From assembly GCA_026391945.1 (NCBI GenBank), contig JAPLDA010000060.1:1-44993 (forward strand): a stretch of DNA of 44,993 bases. Direction: 5' to 3'. Shown here one piece after another: positions 26,657 to 34,825 of this stretch (positions are counted from its first letter, which is position 1; each line of letters begins with the position of its first letter). A model generated the notes under the pieces. It did no database searches and had not been told where the DNA came from. It saw nothing but the letters and a program-made list of their open reading frames with translations. The DNA is from Bacteroidota bacterium. GTDB taxonomy: Bacteria > Bacteroidota > Bacteroidia > AKYH767-A > 2013-40CM-41-45. The position numbers and the translations under genes were made by a program.

Positions 26657-27067
26657 ATGGCTACTCAAGCAACAACAACAACAACTGCCAAGAAGGTATC
26701 GAAAAAAAGAGTGGTGCGCGTGGATGCCGTTGGTGAAGCACACATCAATGCTACATTCAACAACATCATCATTTCGCTGACCAACGAAGCAGGACAGGTG
26801 ATCTCCTGGAGCTCGGCAGGTAAAATGGGTTTCAAAGGATCCAAGAAAAATACTCCGTATGCAGCCCAGATGGCCGCGACCGACTGTGCAAAAGTCGCTC
26901 ACGACCTGGGTTTACGCAAGGTGAAAGTATACGTGAAAGGGCCGGGTGCAGGTCGTGAATCTGCCATCCGTACTCTTCACCAGAATGGAATTGAAGTGAG
27001 CGAAATTGTTGACGGAACTCCGATTCCTCACAACGGATGCCGCCCTCCCGGAAAGAGAAGAGTGTAA
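26657..27067 (+). CDS. rpsK: 30S ribosomal protein S11
   Basis: 136 residues. The N-terminus is Thr/Ala/Lys-rich ([13 protein letters not shown]), then the conserved [19 protein letters not shown] and [18 protein letters not shown]. The C-terminus ends [18 protein letters not shown], the family signature. S11 forms the platform with S6, S18 and S21 and contacts the mRNA Shine-Dalgarno region. Confidence 0.98.
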   Translation: MATQATTTTTAKKVSKKRVVRVDAVGEAHINATFNNIIISLTNEAGQVISWSSAGKMGFKGSKKNTPYAAQMAATDCAKVAHDLGLRKVKVYVKGPGAGRESAIRTLHQNGIEVSEIVDGTPIPHNGCRPPGKRRV

Positions 27068-27138
27068 CAGAAGTGGTCAATCATAAATTAAGAAATATTA
27101 ATTAAACACAAATTTGATTTTTGAAGTGAGGCCGCAAA

Positions 27139-27165
27139 ATCTCCAATTCAAATCTCAAATCTCAT
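27139..27165 (+). repeat. Heptameric repeat before rpsD
   Basis: ATCTCCA, a six-base ATTCAA, ATCTCAA and ATCTCAT, in a 107-base rpsK-rpsD spacer. The array ends nine bases before the rpsD ATG at 27175. Confidence 0.6.
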
Positions 27166-27174
27166 AATTAGACA

Positions 27175-27780
27175 ATGGCAAGATATACCGGTCCAAAATC
27201 AAGGATAGCAAGAAAATTCAGAGAGCCCATCTTCGGTCCTGATAAATCGTTCGAGAAGAAAAATTATCCTCCCGGACAACACGGGCTGACAAAAAAAAGA
27301 AACAAGCAATCTGAATATGCTACACAGCTGATGGAAAAGCAAAAGGTGAAGTACATGTACGGAATCCTGGAGCGCCAGTTTGCTAAAACATTCGATCGTG
27401 CTTCCCGCATGCAGGGAATCACCGGTGAAAACCTGCTGAAGCTCGTCGAGTCGCGCCTGGATAATATCGTGTACCGCATGGGCATTGCTCCTTCACGCAC
27501 TTCGGGAAGACAGCTGGTTTCGCATCGCCACATTACCGTGAACGGAAAAGTGGTGAACATTCCTTCTTACAACTGCAAAGCCGGTGATGTGGTTGCTGTA
27601 AGAGAAAAATCAAAAACACTGGAAGTCATCACGCATTCAGTAGTGGGCCGGGTGAATAAATACCCATGGCTTGATTTCGACAAATCAACGATGACAGGAA
27701 AAATCATCAGCCTTCCGTCGCGCGACCAGATTCCTGAAAATATCCGTGAGCAGCTGATTGTCGAGTTGTATTCTAAATAA
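27175..27780 (+). CDS. rpsD: 30S ribosomal protein S4, zinc-free form
   Basis: 201 residues. [20 protein letters not shown] at the start lacks the Cys knuckle of C-plus S4. The S4 RNA-binding domain is clear: [20 protein letters not shown] and [18 protein letters not shown]4 starts 30S assembly on the 16S 5' domain and lies at the mRNA entry pore. In E. coli it represses the alpha operon. No pseudoknot leader was recognised here. Confidence 0.98.
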   Translation: MARYTGPKSRIARKFREPIFGPDKSFEKKNYPPGQHGLTKKRNKQSEYATQLMEKQKVKYMYGILERQFAKTFDRASRMQGITGENLLKLVESRLDNIVYRMGIAPSRTSGRQLVSHRHITVNGKVVNIPSYNCKAGDVVAVREKSKTLEVITHSVVGRVNKYPWLDFDKSTMTGKIISLPSRDQIPENIREQLIVELYSK

Positions 27781-27868
27781 AAGTGAATGGTTACCGGATC
27801 ACGGGTTTTTCATCACTGTTTATATCATCAGAACAAATAACAATAACTATAACAAATAACATATACAA

Positions 27869-28861
27869 ATGGCAATCTTAGCATTTCAGAGACCGGACAA
27901 AGTGATCATGATCAGCTCAACCGACAGGCAAGGTCAGTTTGAGTTTCGTCCACTTGAGCCGGGTTACGGAATTACTGTTGGCAACGCCCTTCGCAGGATT
28001 CTGCTTTCATCGTTGGAAGGTCATGCAATCGTATCCGTGAAAATCTCCGGTGTCGATCATGAGTTCTCAACCATCAAAGGAGTGGTGGAAGATGTAACGG
28101 AAATGATTCTCAACCTCAAGCAGGTTCGTTTCAAAAAACAAATTGAAGGAACCGATACGGAAAAAGTAACCGTGAATGTTTCCGGGAAGAGCCAGTTTAC
28201 CGCCGGGGATATCAGCAAATTCACTACCGCTTTCCAGGTATTGAATCCTGAACTGGTGATCTGCAACATGGAGTCGAATGTGAAAATCAGCATGGATGTA
28301 CAGATCGACAAAGGACGTGGTTATGTACCATCAGAAGAAAATAAATCGAGCAGCGCACCGATCGGAACCATTTTCGTTGATTCGATTTTCACTCCTATCC
28401 GTAACGTAAAGTATTCAGTGGAAAACTACCGCGTGGAACAAAAAACAGATTATGAAAAACTGATCATGGACATTACTACCGACGGATCCATTCATCCGAA
28501 GGAAGCTTTGAAAGAAGCTGCTGAAATCCTGATTCACCACTTCATGCTGTTCTCGGATGAAAAAATTACGTTGGAGACGAAAGAAAAAACTCCAACAGAA
28601 GAGCTGGATGAAAATACGCTTCACATGCGCCAGTTGCTTGGTACGAAACTCGTGGACATGGATCTTTCCGTTCGCGCTCTCAACTGCCTCAAAGCAGCAG
28701 ACGTGGAAACACTTGGCGACCTGGTTTCTTACAACAAATCCGACCTGCTGAAGTTCCGCAACTTCGGTAAAAAATCACTGACGGAACTGGAAGAACTTGT
28801 GCGATCCAAAAACCTGACGTTTGGAATGAACATCACAAAATATAAAATGGAAAAAAATTAA
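27869..28861 (+). CDS. rpoA: DNA-directed RNA polymerase subunit alpha
   Basis: 330 residues. The N-terminal dimerisation domain (~1-235) contains [20 protein letters not shown] and [16 protein letters not shown] linker leads to the C-terminal domain (~255-315: [39 protein letters not shown]), which contacts upstream DNA and activators. Two alpha subunits scaffold beta and beta'. It follows rpsD by 88 bases, in a spacer whose last half is AAC/AAT-rich with period-7 traces. Confidence 0.98.
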   Translation: MAILAFQRPDKVIMISSTDRQGQFEFRPLEPGYGITVGNALRRILLSSLEGHAIVSVKISGVDHEFSTIKGVVEDVTEMILNLKQVRFKKQIEGTDTEKVTVNVSGKSQFTAGDISKFTTAFQVLNPELVICNMESNVKISMDVQIDKGRGYVPSEENKSSSAPIGTIFVDSIFTPIRNVKYSVENYRVEQKTDYEKLIMDITTDGSIHPKEALKEAAEILIHHFMLFSDEKITLETKEKTPTEELDENTLHMRQLLGTKLVDMDLSVRALNCLKAADVETLGDLVSYNKSDLLKFRNFGKKSLTELEELVRSKNLTFGMNITKYKMEKN

Positions 28862-28864
28862 ATG

Positions 28865-28885
28865 GTTGAAAATTGAAGATTGAAC
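28865..28885 (+). repeat. Short heptameric repeat after rpoA
   Basis: Three units: GTTGAAA, ATTGAAG, ATTGAAC, four bases after the rpoA stop. A partly complementary CAGTTTTCAAT at 28910-28920 lies nearer rplQ, giving a possible hairpin. Confidence 0.5.
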
Positions 28886-28939
28886 ATACAGGTTTGATGA
28901 AACACGATTCAGTTTTCAATATAAAGTAATCAATACACA

Positions 28940-29488
28940 ATGAGACACGGAAAAAAAGTAAATCACTTAGGAAGAACGCACAGTCATCGTGCTGCTATGT
29001 TGTCGAACATGGCAACGTCCCTGATCATGCATAAGCGCATCAATACCACGGTGGCAAAAGCAAAAGCTCTTCGTAAGTATGTAGAGCCGATCCTTACACG
29101 TTCAAAAGACGACAGTACACATTCACGCCGCCTGGTGTTCAGTTACCTTCAGAGCAAAGACGCCGTTACCGAGTTGTTCAGGGAAGTGGCACCAAAGATC
29201 GGGGAACGCCCGGGTGGATACACTCGGATCCTGAAAACCGGAAACCGTTTGGGTGACAATGCCGAAATGTGCATGATGGAACTTGTGGACTTCAATGAAA
29301 GCATGCTCTCTGCGAAAGATTCGAAGAAAACAAAAACAACGCGCAGAAGAGGCGGTAAAAAGAAAACTGATTCGGCTGCAGAAGGATCTGAACATGCTTC
29401 CTCTGCAACGGATACCAAAACGGAGGAGACGCCTAAGAAACGCGGAAGTAAGAAGGCATCTGATTCCAATGATAAAACAGAAGAATAA
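28940..29488 (+). CDS. rplQ: 50S ribosomal protein L17 with charged C-terminal extension
   Basis: 182 residues against about 127 in E. coli. The core (1-~120) is normal: [58 protein letters not shown]. The last ~55 residues are low-complexity, rich in Lys, Glu, Ser, Thr and Ala with several KK/RRRGG clusters, and probably disordered. L17 lies near the tunnel exit. It is the last gene of the superoperon, followed by a terminator after about 25 bases. Confidence 0.96.
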   Translation: MRHGKKVNHLGRTHSHRAAMLSNMATSLIMHKRINTTVAKAKALRKYVEPILTRSKDDSTHSRRLVFSYLQSKDAVTELFREVAPKIGERPGGYTRILKTGNRLGDNAEMCMMELVDFNESMLSAKDSKKTKTTRRRGGKKKTDSAAEGSEHASSATDTKTEETPKKRGSKKASDSNDKTEE

Positions 29489-29513
29489 TGATTCGCTGAG
29501 ATTGATATTTAAG

Positions 29514-29547
29514 AAAAGGATAAACCACCAGGTTTATCCTTTTTTTA
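29514..29547 (+). terminator. Rho-independent terminator of the ribosomal superoperon
   Basis: AGGATAAACC (29517-29526), loop ACCA, GGTTTATCCT (29531-29540), then a run of T to 29547. The stem can extend by three A-T pairs at the base. It lies 26 bases after the rplQ stop. Confidence 0.9.
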
Positions 29548-29570
29548 TGCCTGTTAATCAGAAAATAAAT

Positions 29571-29578
29571 TATCTTTG
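29571..29578 (+). promoter_or_regulatory. -7 element of carA promoter
   Basis: TATCTTTG matches the TAnnTTTG consensus, 21 bases before the carA ATG. No convincing TTG lies at the expected upstream distance. Confidence 0.5.
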
Positions 29579-29599
29579 ATCATTCATCATTCATTCCGT

Positions 29600-30715
29600 A
29601 TGAAATATACATCAAAAAAGCCGGCCATCCTTCTTCTTGAAGATGGAACTGTTTTTCATGGTAAAGCAGCAGGCGCTATTGGTACCATAACCGGGGAAAT
29701 CTGTTTCAACACCGGGATGACCGGATACCAGGAGATCTTTACCGATCCGTCTTATTTCGGACAACTGCTCGTTTCAACCCATGTTCATATCGGGAATTAC
29801 GGAATCCACCAGGAGGAAGTGGAAAGTGATTCCATTAAAATTTCAGGATTAATTTGCCGGTCATTCAATGAATTGTATTCGAGGAAATCTGCTGTATCCT
29901 CTATCGAAGATTATTTTGTTTCACAGAACATCGTTGCCATCTGTGATGTGGATACCCGGGCGCTTGTCAGGCATATCCGCAGCAAAGGTGCTATGAATGG
30001 AATCATCTCATCGGAGACAACGGATCTGAAAACACTTCGCGAACGCCTGGATAAAGTTCCTTCCATGGAAGGACTGGAACTTTCATCCCGTGTAACGACC
30101 AAGCAGCCTTATTTCATCGGCAACCCGAATGCCCGCTACAAAGTGGCGGCATTGGATTTGGGAATCAAGAAAAACATCTTGCGTAATTTCATAAAACGGG
30201 ATTGCCTCGTACAGGTCTTCCCTTCCGATTCTTCTTTCGCATCTATAAAAAAATGGAATCCTGATGGTGTCTTCCTCAGCAACGGTCCGGGCGATCCGGC
30301 TGCCATGGCCGACGTCGTGCAAACGGTGAAAGAAATTCTGAATGTGAATACTCCGGTTTTTGGAATTTGCTTAGGACACCAGTTGCTTGCCGAAGCCTGT
30401 GGAATCAGGACGTACAAAATGCATCACGGTCATCGTGGAATCAATCACCCTGTGAAGAATGTCATCAGCGGAAAATGCGAAGTCACTTCCCAGAATCATG
30501 GCTTCTCCGTGGTGGAAGAGGATGTGAAAAAATCCAGTAAAGTGGAGGTGACGCACATCAACCTGAACGACGGCACCATCGAAGGTATCCGGGTAAAGGA
30601 TAAAGTGGCGTTCTCCGTTCAGTATCACCCCGAATCGGCTCCCGGCCCTCACGACAGCACTTACCTGTTCGATGATTTCATCGAATGCATGAGTAAAGTG
30701 GAAGTCGAACAATAA
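29600..30715 (+). CDS. carA: Carbamoyl-phosphate synthase small (glutaminase) subunit
   Basis: 371 residues from the ATG at 29600. The upstream TTG at 29576 would overlap the -7 promoter element, so it is not the start. The N-terminal CarA domain (LLLEDGTVFHGKAAGAIG; CFNTGMTGYQEIFTDPSYFG) is followed by a class I glutamine amidotransferase with nucleophile Cys257 (GICLGHQ) and His343/Glu345 (QYHPES). It releases ammonia from glutamine for the large subunit, feeding pyrimidine and arginine synthesis. carB is not adjacent. The gene ends three bases from a convergent gene. Confidence 0.96.
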   Translation: MKYTSKKPAILLLEDGTVFHGKAAGAIGTITGEICFNTGMTGYQEIFTDPSYFGQLLVSTHVHIGNYGIHQEEVESDSIKISGLICRSFNELYSRKSAVSSIEDYFVSQNIVAICDVDTRALVRHIRSKGAMNGIISSETTDLKTLRERLDKVPSMEGLELSSRVTTKQPYFIGNPNARYKVAALDLGIKKNILRNFIKRDCLVQVFPSDSSFASIKKWNPDGVFLSNGPGDPAAMADVVQTVKEILNVNTPVFGICLGHQLLAEACGIRTYKMHHGHRGINHPVKNVISGKCEVTSQNHGFSVVEEDVKKSSKVEVTHINLNDGTIEGIRVKDKVAFSVQYHPESAPGPHDSTYLFDDFIECMSKVEVEQ

Positions 30716-30718
30716 CCG

Positions 30719-31465
30719 TTACTTTTCTTTTTTAGTTTCTGTTTCCTTGCTGCCGGCCAGCGTATCCAGGTTCTTTTTGGCGAGTGAAAAATCAGGAAAA
30801 ACCTGAAGGGCAGCTTCAAAGTATTCTTTTGCTTTTTCTTTCTGGTTGATCTCATTGAAAATAATTCCGCGCAGGTTTAAAGCGGCAGCTTTTAACGGAA
30901 CATTTTGACGACCGTCTTCCGAAGAAATCGGTATGTTTTCTTTTGCTGATTGCGGATCATTCAGGACGATGTCGATCATTTGGTTGCATTCACCGATCCG
31001 CTTTAAAACATACTGCTGCACCGCCAGGTGGTATGCATAGTAAATCTTGCCGGTCTTCAGGTACATTTTTTCATACAAGGCAAGTGCTTCTTTGTTTCTT
31101 TTCATGGCAACATTCGAAATGGCGACCATCTCCATGACATCGAGGTTGGATGTGTCTTTTTCAAGATACGCATTCCCTGTCAGCACACATTGGGGATAAG
31201 CATTGAGGTTGTAATACAAGGCAACCAGCGAATCCAGGTAACCGGTACGGTCAGGGTTACGGATCATGAGCGTATACAAAGCATGTTTGGCTACATCATA
31301 ATCACCATATTGAATGGCGCGGTTGTACAGATCAATATCCGGATCTTTTGTTATGGCTGTGTTTTTCGATGGCGGAACAACAGAGCTTTTTGATTTTGTC
31401 TGTGCGGAAACTGAGGTGACCAGGATCGCTGAAACTGAAAGGATGATGACGAGGATTCTTTTCAT
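30719..31465 (-). CDS. Exported tetratricopeptide-repeat protein
   Basis: 248 residues with an N-terminal Sec signal (MKRILVIILSVSAILVTSVSA, probable cleavage before Gln-Thr). TPR-like helices run from about residue 50 to 235, e.g. YNRAIQYGDYDVAKHALYTL and AKEYFEAALQVFPDFSLAKK, and the tail is Lys-rich. It is probably periplasmic or envelope-attached and mediates protein contacts. It is convergent with carA (three bases between stops) and divergent from the helicase gene. The precise role is unknown. Confidence 0.75.
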   Translation of the reverse strand: MKRILVIILSVSAILVTSVSAQTKSKSSVVPPSKNTAITKDPDIDLYNRAIQYGDYDVAKHALYTLMIRNPDRTGYLDSLVALYYNLNAYPQCVLTGNAYLEKDTSNLDVMEMVAISNVAMKRNKEALALYEKMYLKTGKIYYAYHLAVQQYVLKRIGECNQMIDIVLNDPQSAKENIPISSEDGRQNVPLKAAALNLRGIIFNEINQKEKAKEYFEAALQVFPDFSLAKKNLDTLAGSKETETKKEK

Positions 31466-31584
31466 GATGATAGGTGTTCGGTATTGATTTTAGCGGCAAG
31501 TTAAAAAATGTTTTCCTGTATCCGGGCTTCCATTTGCAAATAAGATTATTCGCTCGCCGGGCATTCCATCTCACTTCAAAATCT

Positions 31585-31592
31585 TATTTTTG
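31585..31592 (+). promoter_or_regulatory. Candidate -7 element of uvrD promoter
   Basis: TATTTTTG fits TAnnTTTG, 43 bases before the uvrD ATG, in the 170-base divergent gap. A second TTTTG follows eight bases later. No good -33 is seen. Confidence 0.4.
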
Positions 31593-31635
31593 ACTTTTGA
31601 ATACCGGTATTCCTGTTCGCCTGAAAACATAAAGT

Positions 31636-33975
31636 ATGACTCCTGATTATTTGAATAAACTCAACGACGCGCAGCAACAGGCTGTCCTGCATACCGAAGG
31701 CCCGGTGATGATTATTGCCGGTGCAGGATCAGGAAAGACAAGGGTTCTTACGTACCGGATTGCTCACCTGCTGCACAACGGGGTGGATGCCTTCAACATC
31801 CTCGCACTTACATTTACCAATAAAGCGGCGCGTGAAATGCGTGCGCGGATAGAAAAACTTACCGGCAGCGAAGCACTCAATTTATGGATGGGAACATTCC
31901 ATGCCGTGTTTGCAAAAATTCTCCGGATCGAATCTGAAAAGCTGGGGTTCCCATCGAACTTTGCCATCTATGATACCGATGATGCCAAAAGCCTCATGCG
32001 GGATATTCTCCGCGAACAGGGACTGGATGATAAAATCTATAAACCCGAGGTCGTGCTCAACCGGATTTCAGCGGCAAAAAATAATCTCTACTCATGGCAG
32101 GAGTACCAGGAAAATACGGAATTCGTAAATGACGATCATGCCAGCGGGAAACCTAAGCTGGGCCTGCTGTTTGAGCTTTACGTAAAGCGATGCTTCAAAG
32201 CATCAGGAATGGATTTCGATGACCTTCTGTATAACATGTATGTGCTCATCAACCGGCATCCGGAAACATTGCATAAGTACCAGCATAAATTCAAATACAT
32301 TCTTGTTGATGAATTCCAGGATACGAATTATGCGCAGTACATGATCCTGAAAAAACTTTCTGCGGTGCATGAAAATATCTGCGTGGTGGGCGATGATGCA
32401 CAATCCATTTATGCATTCCGCGGAGCCAATATCCGGAACATCCTCAACTTCGAAAAAGATTACCCTGACCTGAAAGTTTTTAAATTGGAACAGAACTACC
32501 GTTCCACCAAAAATATCGTACTCGCCGCCAACAGCATCATTGTACACAACAAACACCAGTTGAAAAAAGATGTCTGGACGCACAATGATCCTGGTGAAAA
32601 AATTCAATTGATGCGTGCGCTGAGCGACAACGAAGAAGGCAACATGGTTGCGCAATCCATCTTTGAAACCAAGGTGAATAAACAATGGCACAATAAATCA
32701 TTTGCCATCCTCTACCGTACCAATGCGCAATCGCGGGCGATGGAAGAGGCGTTGCGTAAACTGAACATCAGTTACCGGATTTACGGAGGCTTGTCGTTCT
32801 ATAAACGCAAAGAAATAAAAGACCTCATCGCTTATTTCCGGCTTACCATCAATCCGCATGACGAAGAAGCGCTGAAACGTGTGATCAATGTTCCGGCAAG
32901 AGGAATCGGGAAAACCACCATTGAAAAACTCACCGTCACTGCCGCAGAAAACGACCAAAGCATCTGGGATGTCATCGAAAATTCTTCTACGAACCCGGCC
33001 GGGTTTAACAACGGAACTCTTGCGCGTATTCATGATTTCGTGACGATGATAAAAAGTTTTTCGGTGAAATTGAAAGCGGATAATGCGTATGAACTTTCCA
33101 GCCACATCGCCACATCCACAGGTTTGCTGAGGGAATTGTATGCTGATAAAACACCTGAAGGGTTGAGCCGTTATGAGAACGTCCAGGAATTGCTCAATGG
33201 AGTGAAAGAGTTTACGGAAACAGGAAGAAGCATCACACCCAAAGGCGATGAAGATATTTTCAGGGAACAGGACGATTTCAGAACACTCGATATGTTCATG
33301 CAGGACATCGCATTGCTCACCGATGCTGATGATGAAAAAAAACAGGATGACGATACGGTTTCTTTGATGACCATCCATGCAGCCAAAGGACTTGAGTTCC
33401 CGGCCGTATTTGTTGTCGGGCTCGAGGAGAATCTGTTCCCTTCGCAACTTTCGGTGAACTCCCGTGAAGATCTTGAAGAAGAGCGGCGACTGTTTTATGT
33501 GGCCATCACCAGGGCCGAACATAAACTCACCATATCGTATGCCTCCAGCCGCTACCGTTGGGGCAACCTGGTGAACTGTGAGCCCAGCCGTTTTTTGGAA
33601 GAGATCAATGCCGAATATGTGGAAGAATCCGGAATCAGGAAAAAGCAGGACAGTGGTTTTGTTTTCGGTGAAAAATCTTTGGACCGGTGGAGTACGAAAC
33701 CCTTGCCATCCAAACAAGCTGCCGTTTTCAAAAACGTTCCTTCGCACCTGAAAAAAGTGAACTCTTCAGAAGTTCAGAATTTCACCGGTGATGATACGAG
33801 CAACATACAAACCGGGATGGAAGTGGAACACCAGCGTTTTGGAACCGGCAAAGTGCTGCTGGTGGAAGGAAAATTCCCTGACCTGAAAGCCACCATTTTT
33901 TTTCATGGAATCGGTCAGAAACAACTGTTGCTGAAATTCGCCAGGCTGAAAATCATCAATGGTACTTCCGATTAA
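31636..33975 (+). CDS. uvrD: UvrD/PcrA-type superfamily 1 DNA helicase
   Basis: 779 residues. Motifs in order: Walker A AGAGSGKT (28-35), DEFQDTN with catalytic Asp225-Glu226, GDDAQSIYAFRGA, EQNYRST, then TIHAAKGLEFPAVFVVGLEE and VAITRAEHKLTISYA. Near the C-terminus GMEVEHQRFGTGKVLLVEGK resembles the PcrA Tudor-like domain that binds RNA polymerase. It is a 3'-5' helicase for mismatch and excision repair and for removing stalled complexes. UvrD, PcrA and Rep cannot be separated by eye. The DUF4290 gene follows after 33 bases. Confidence 0.93.
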   Translation: MTPDYLNKLNDAQQQAVLHTEGPVMIIAGAGSGKTRVLTYRIAHLLHNGVDAFNILALTFTNKAAREMRARIEKLTGSEALNLWMGTFHAVFAKILRIESEKLGFPSNFAIYDTDDAKSLMRDILREQGLDDKIYKPEVVLNRISAAKNNLYSWQEYQENTEFVNDDHASGKPKLGLLFELYVKRCFKASGMDFDDLLYNMYVLINRHPETLHKYQHKFKYILVDEFQDTNYAQYMILKKLSAVHENICVVGDDAQSIYAFRGANIRNILNFEKDYPDLKVFKLEQNYRSTKNIVLAANSIIVHNKHQLKKDVWTHNDPGEKIQLMRALSDNEEGNMVAQSIFETKVNKQWHNKSFAILYRTNAQSRAMEEALRKLNISYRIYGGLSFYKRKEIKDLIAYFRLTINPHDEEALKRVINVPARGIGKTTIEKLTVTAAENDQSIWDVIENSSTNPAGFNNGTLARIHDFVTMIKSFSVKLKADNAYELSSHIATSTGLLRELYADKTPEGLSRYENVQELLNGVKEFTETGRSITPKGDEDIFREQDDFRTLDMFMQDIALLTDADDEKKQDDDTVSLMTIHAAKGLEFPAVFVVGLEENLFPSQLSVNSREDLEEERRLFYVAITRAEHKLTISYASSRYRWGNLVNCEPSRFLEEINAEYVEESGIRKKQDSGFVFGEKSLDRWSTKPLPSKQAAVFKNVPSHLKKVNSSEVQNFTGDDTSNIQTGMEVEHQRFGTGKVLLVEGKFPDLKATIFFHGIGQKQLLLKFARLKIINGTSD

Positions 33976-34008
33976 TTTCTTATCTTCGTTTACTTTTTTA
34001 AAACTGAT

Positions 34009-34677
34009 ATGAGTACAAAAATTCCGAGGCCAAAGATCATGGAATACAATTCCAGCCGCAATCAGATGGTGATTCCCGAATACGGGCGCAACATTCAGAA
34101 GATGATTGAATATGCAATGACCATAGAAGACCGTGAGGAGCGAAACCGGGCCGCTAAAGCCATTGTAACTGTGATGGGTTTTCTCAACCCGCAGATCCGT
34201 GACATCGTGGATTTCAAACATAAACTGTGGGATCACCTGTTTTTGATTTCCGATTTCAAACTGGATGTGGATTCTCCTTACCCGATTCCACCACGTGAAA
34301 CGCTGAAGGTGAAACCGCAACGCATCAAATATCCCGAAAGCAATATCCGCTATAAGTATTATGGCAAGGCCATGGAGCAGATGATCCGTAAGATCGGTGA
34401 ACTGGAAGAAGGAGAGCGCAAAAACCAGATTGCCCAGAACCTCGCGAACTTCATGAAGATGTCGTACCTCACATGGAATAAAGATTCTGTGGATGATTCC
34501 ACCATTCTCGGTCATCTCGAAGAATTATCCGACGGCCAGGTGAAATTGCATGAAGAGGTGAGACTCAACCACACCGCGCAGATCCTCGCCATGAATGCCC
34601 AGAAGAAACAACTGCAGCAGCAGCAACATGTCAAAAACAATAACGCGAAGCGGCAGCAGCGACGAAAGAAAAAATAA
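34009..34677 (+). CDS. DUF4290 domain-containing protein
   Basis: 222 residues of unknown function, a family I know from Bacteroidota. Recognisable parts: NSSRNQMVIPEYGRNIQKM near the start, then RNRAAKAIVTVMGFLNPQIR, DFKHKLWDHLFLISDFKLDV and RKNQIAQNLANFMKMSYLTW. The C-terminus (~197-222) is a Gln/Lys/Arg-rich tail, which suggests nucleic-acid contact. It is cytoplasmic, as there is no signal. TATCTTCG at 33981-33988 may be a -7 element, but readthrough from uvrD is also likely. A terminator follows. Confidence 0.85.
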   Translation: MSTKIPRPKIMEYNSSRNQMVIPEYGRNIQKMIEYAMTIEDREERNRAAKAIVTVMGFLNPQIRDIVDFKHKLWDHLFLISDFKLDVDSPYPIPPRETLKVKPQRIKYPESNIRYKYYGKAMEQMIRKIGELEEGERKNQIAQNLANFMKMSYLTWNKDSVDDSTILGHLEELSDGQVKLHEEVRLNHTAQILAMNAQKKQLQQQQHVKNNNAKRQQRRKKK

Positions 34678-34689
34678 AACGATTTGTGA

Positions 34690-34719
34690 ATGCTCATCCG
34701 GATGATGAGCATTTTTTTT
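34690..34719 (+). terminator. Rho-independent terminator after the DUF4290 gene
   Basis: ATGCTCATC (34690-34698), five-base loop, GATGAGCAT (34704-34712), and eight T ending at 34719. It lies 13 bases after the stop. Confidence 0.9.
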
Positions 34720-34825
34720 GTCACACCTCTGAAATTCCATGACCTGTAGAATGGATTCAGCCGGATTCGAAAAAAGTTGCATCAGAAAAATGTATCTTTA
34801 TGATTCAATTCGATTGTCATTCCCC

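Noticed and set aside
32698-33747. 349-codon minus-strand open frame inside the helicase gene
   Set aside because: It lies wholly antisense to uvrD, whose motifs are complete, and its translation shows no family features.
33766-34515. 249-codon minus-strand open frame over the end of uvrD and the DUF4290 gene
   Set aside because: Antisense shadow across two real genes; no start context or recognisable domain.
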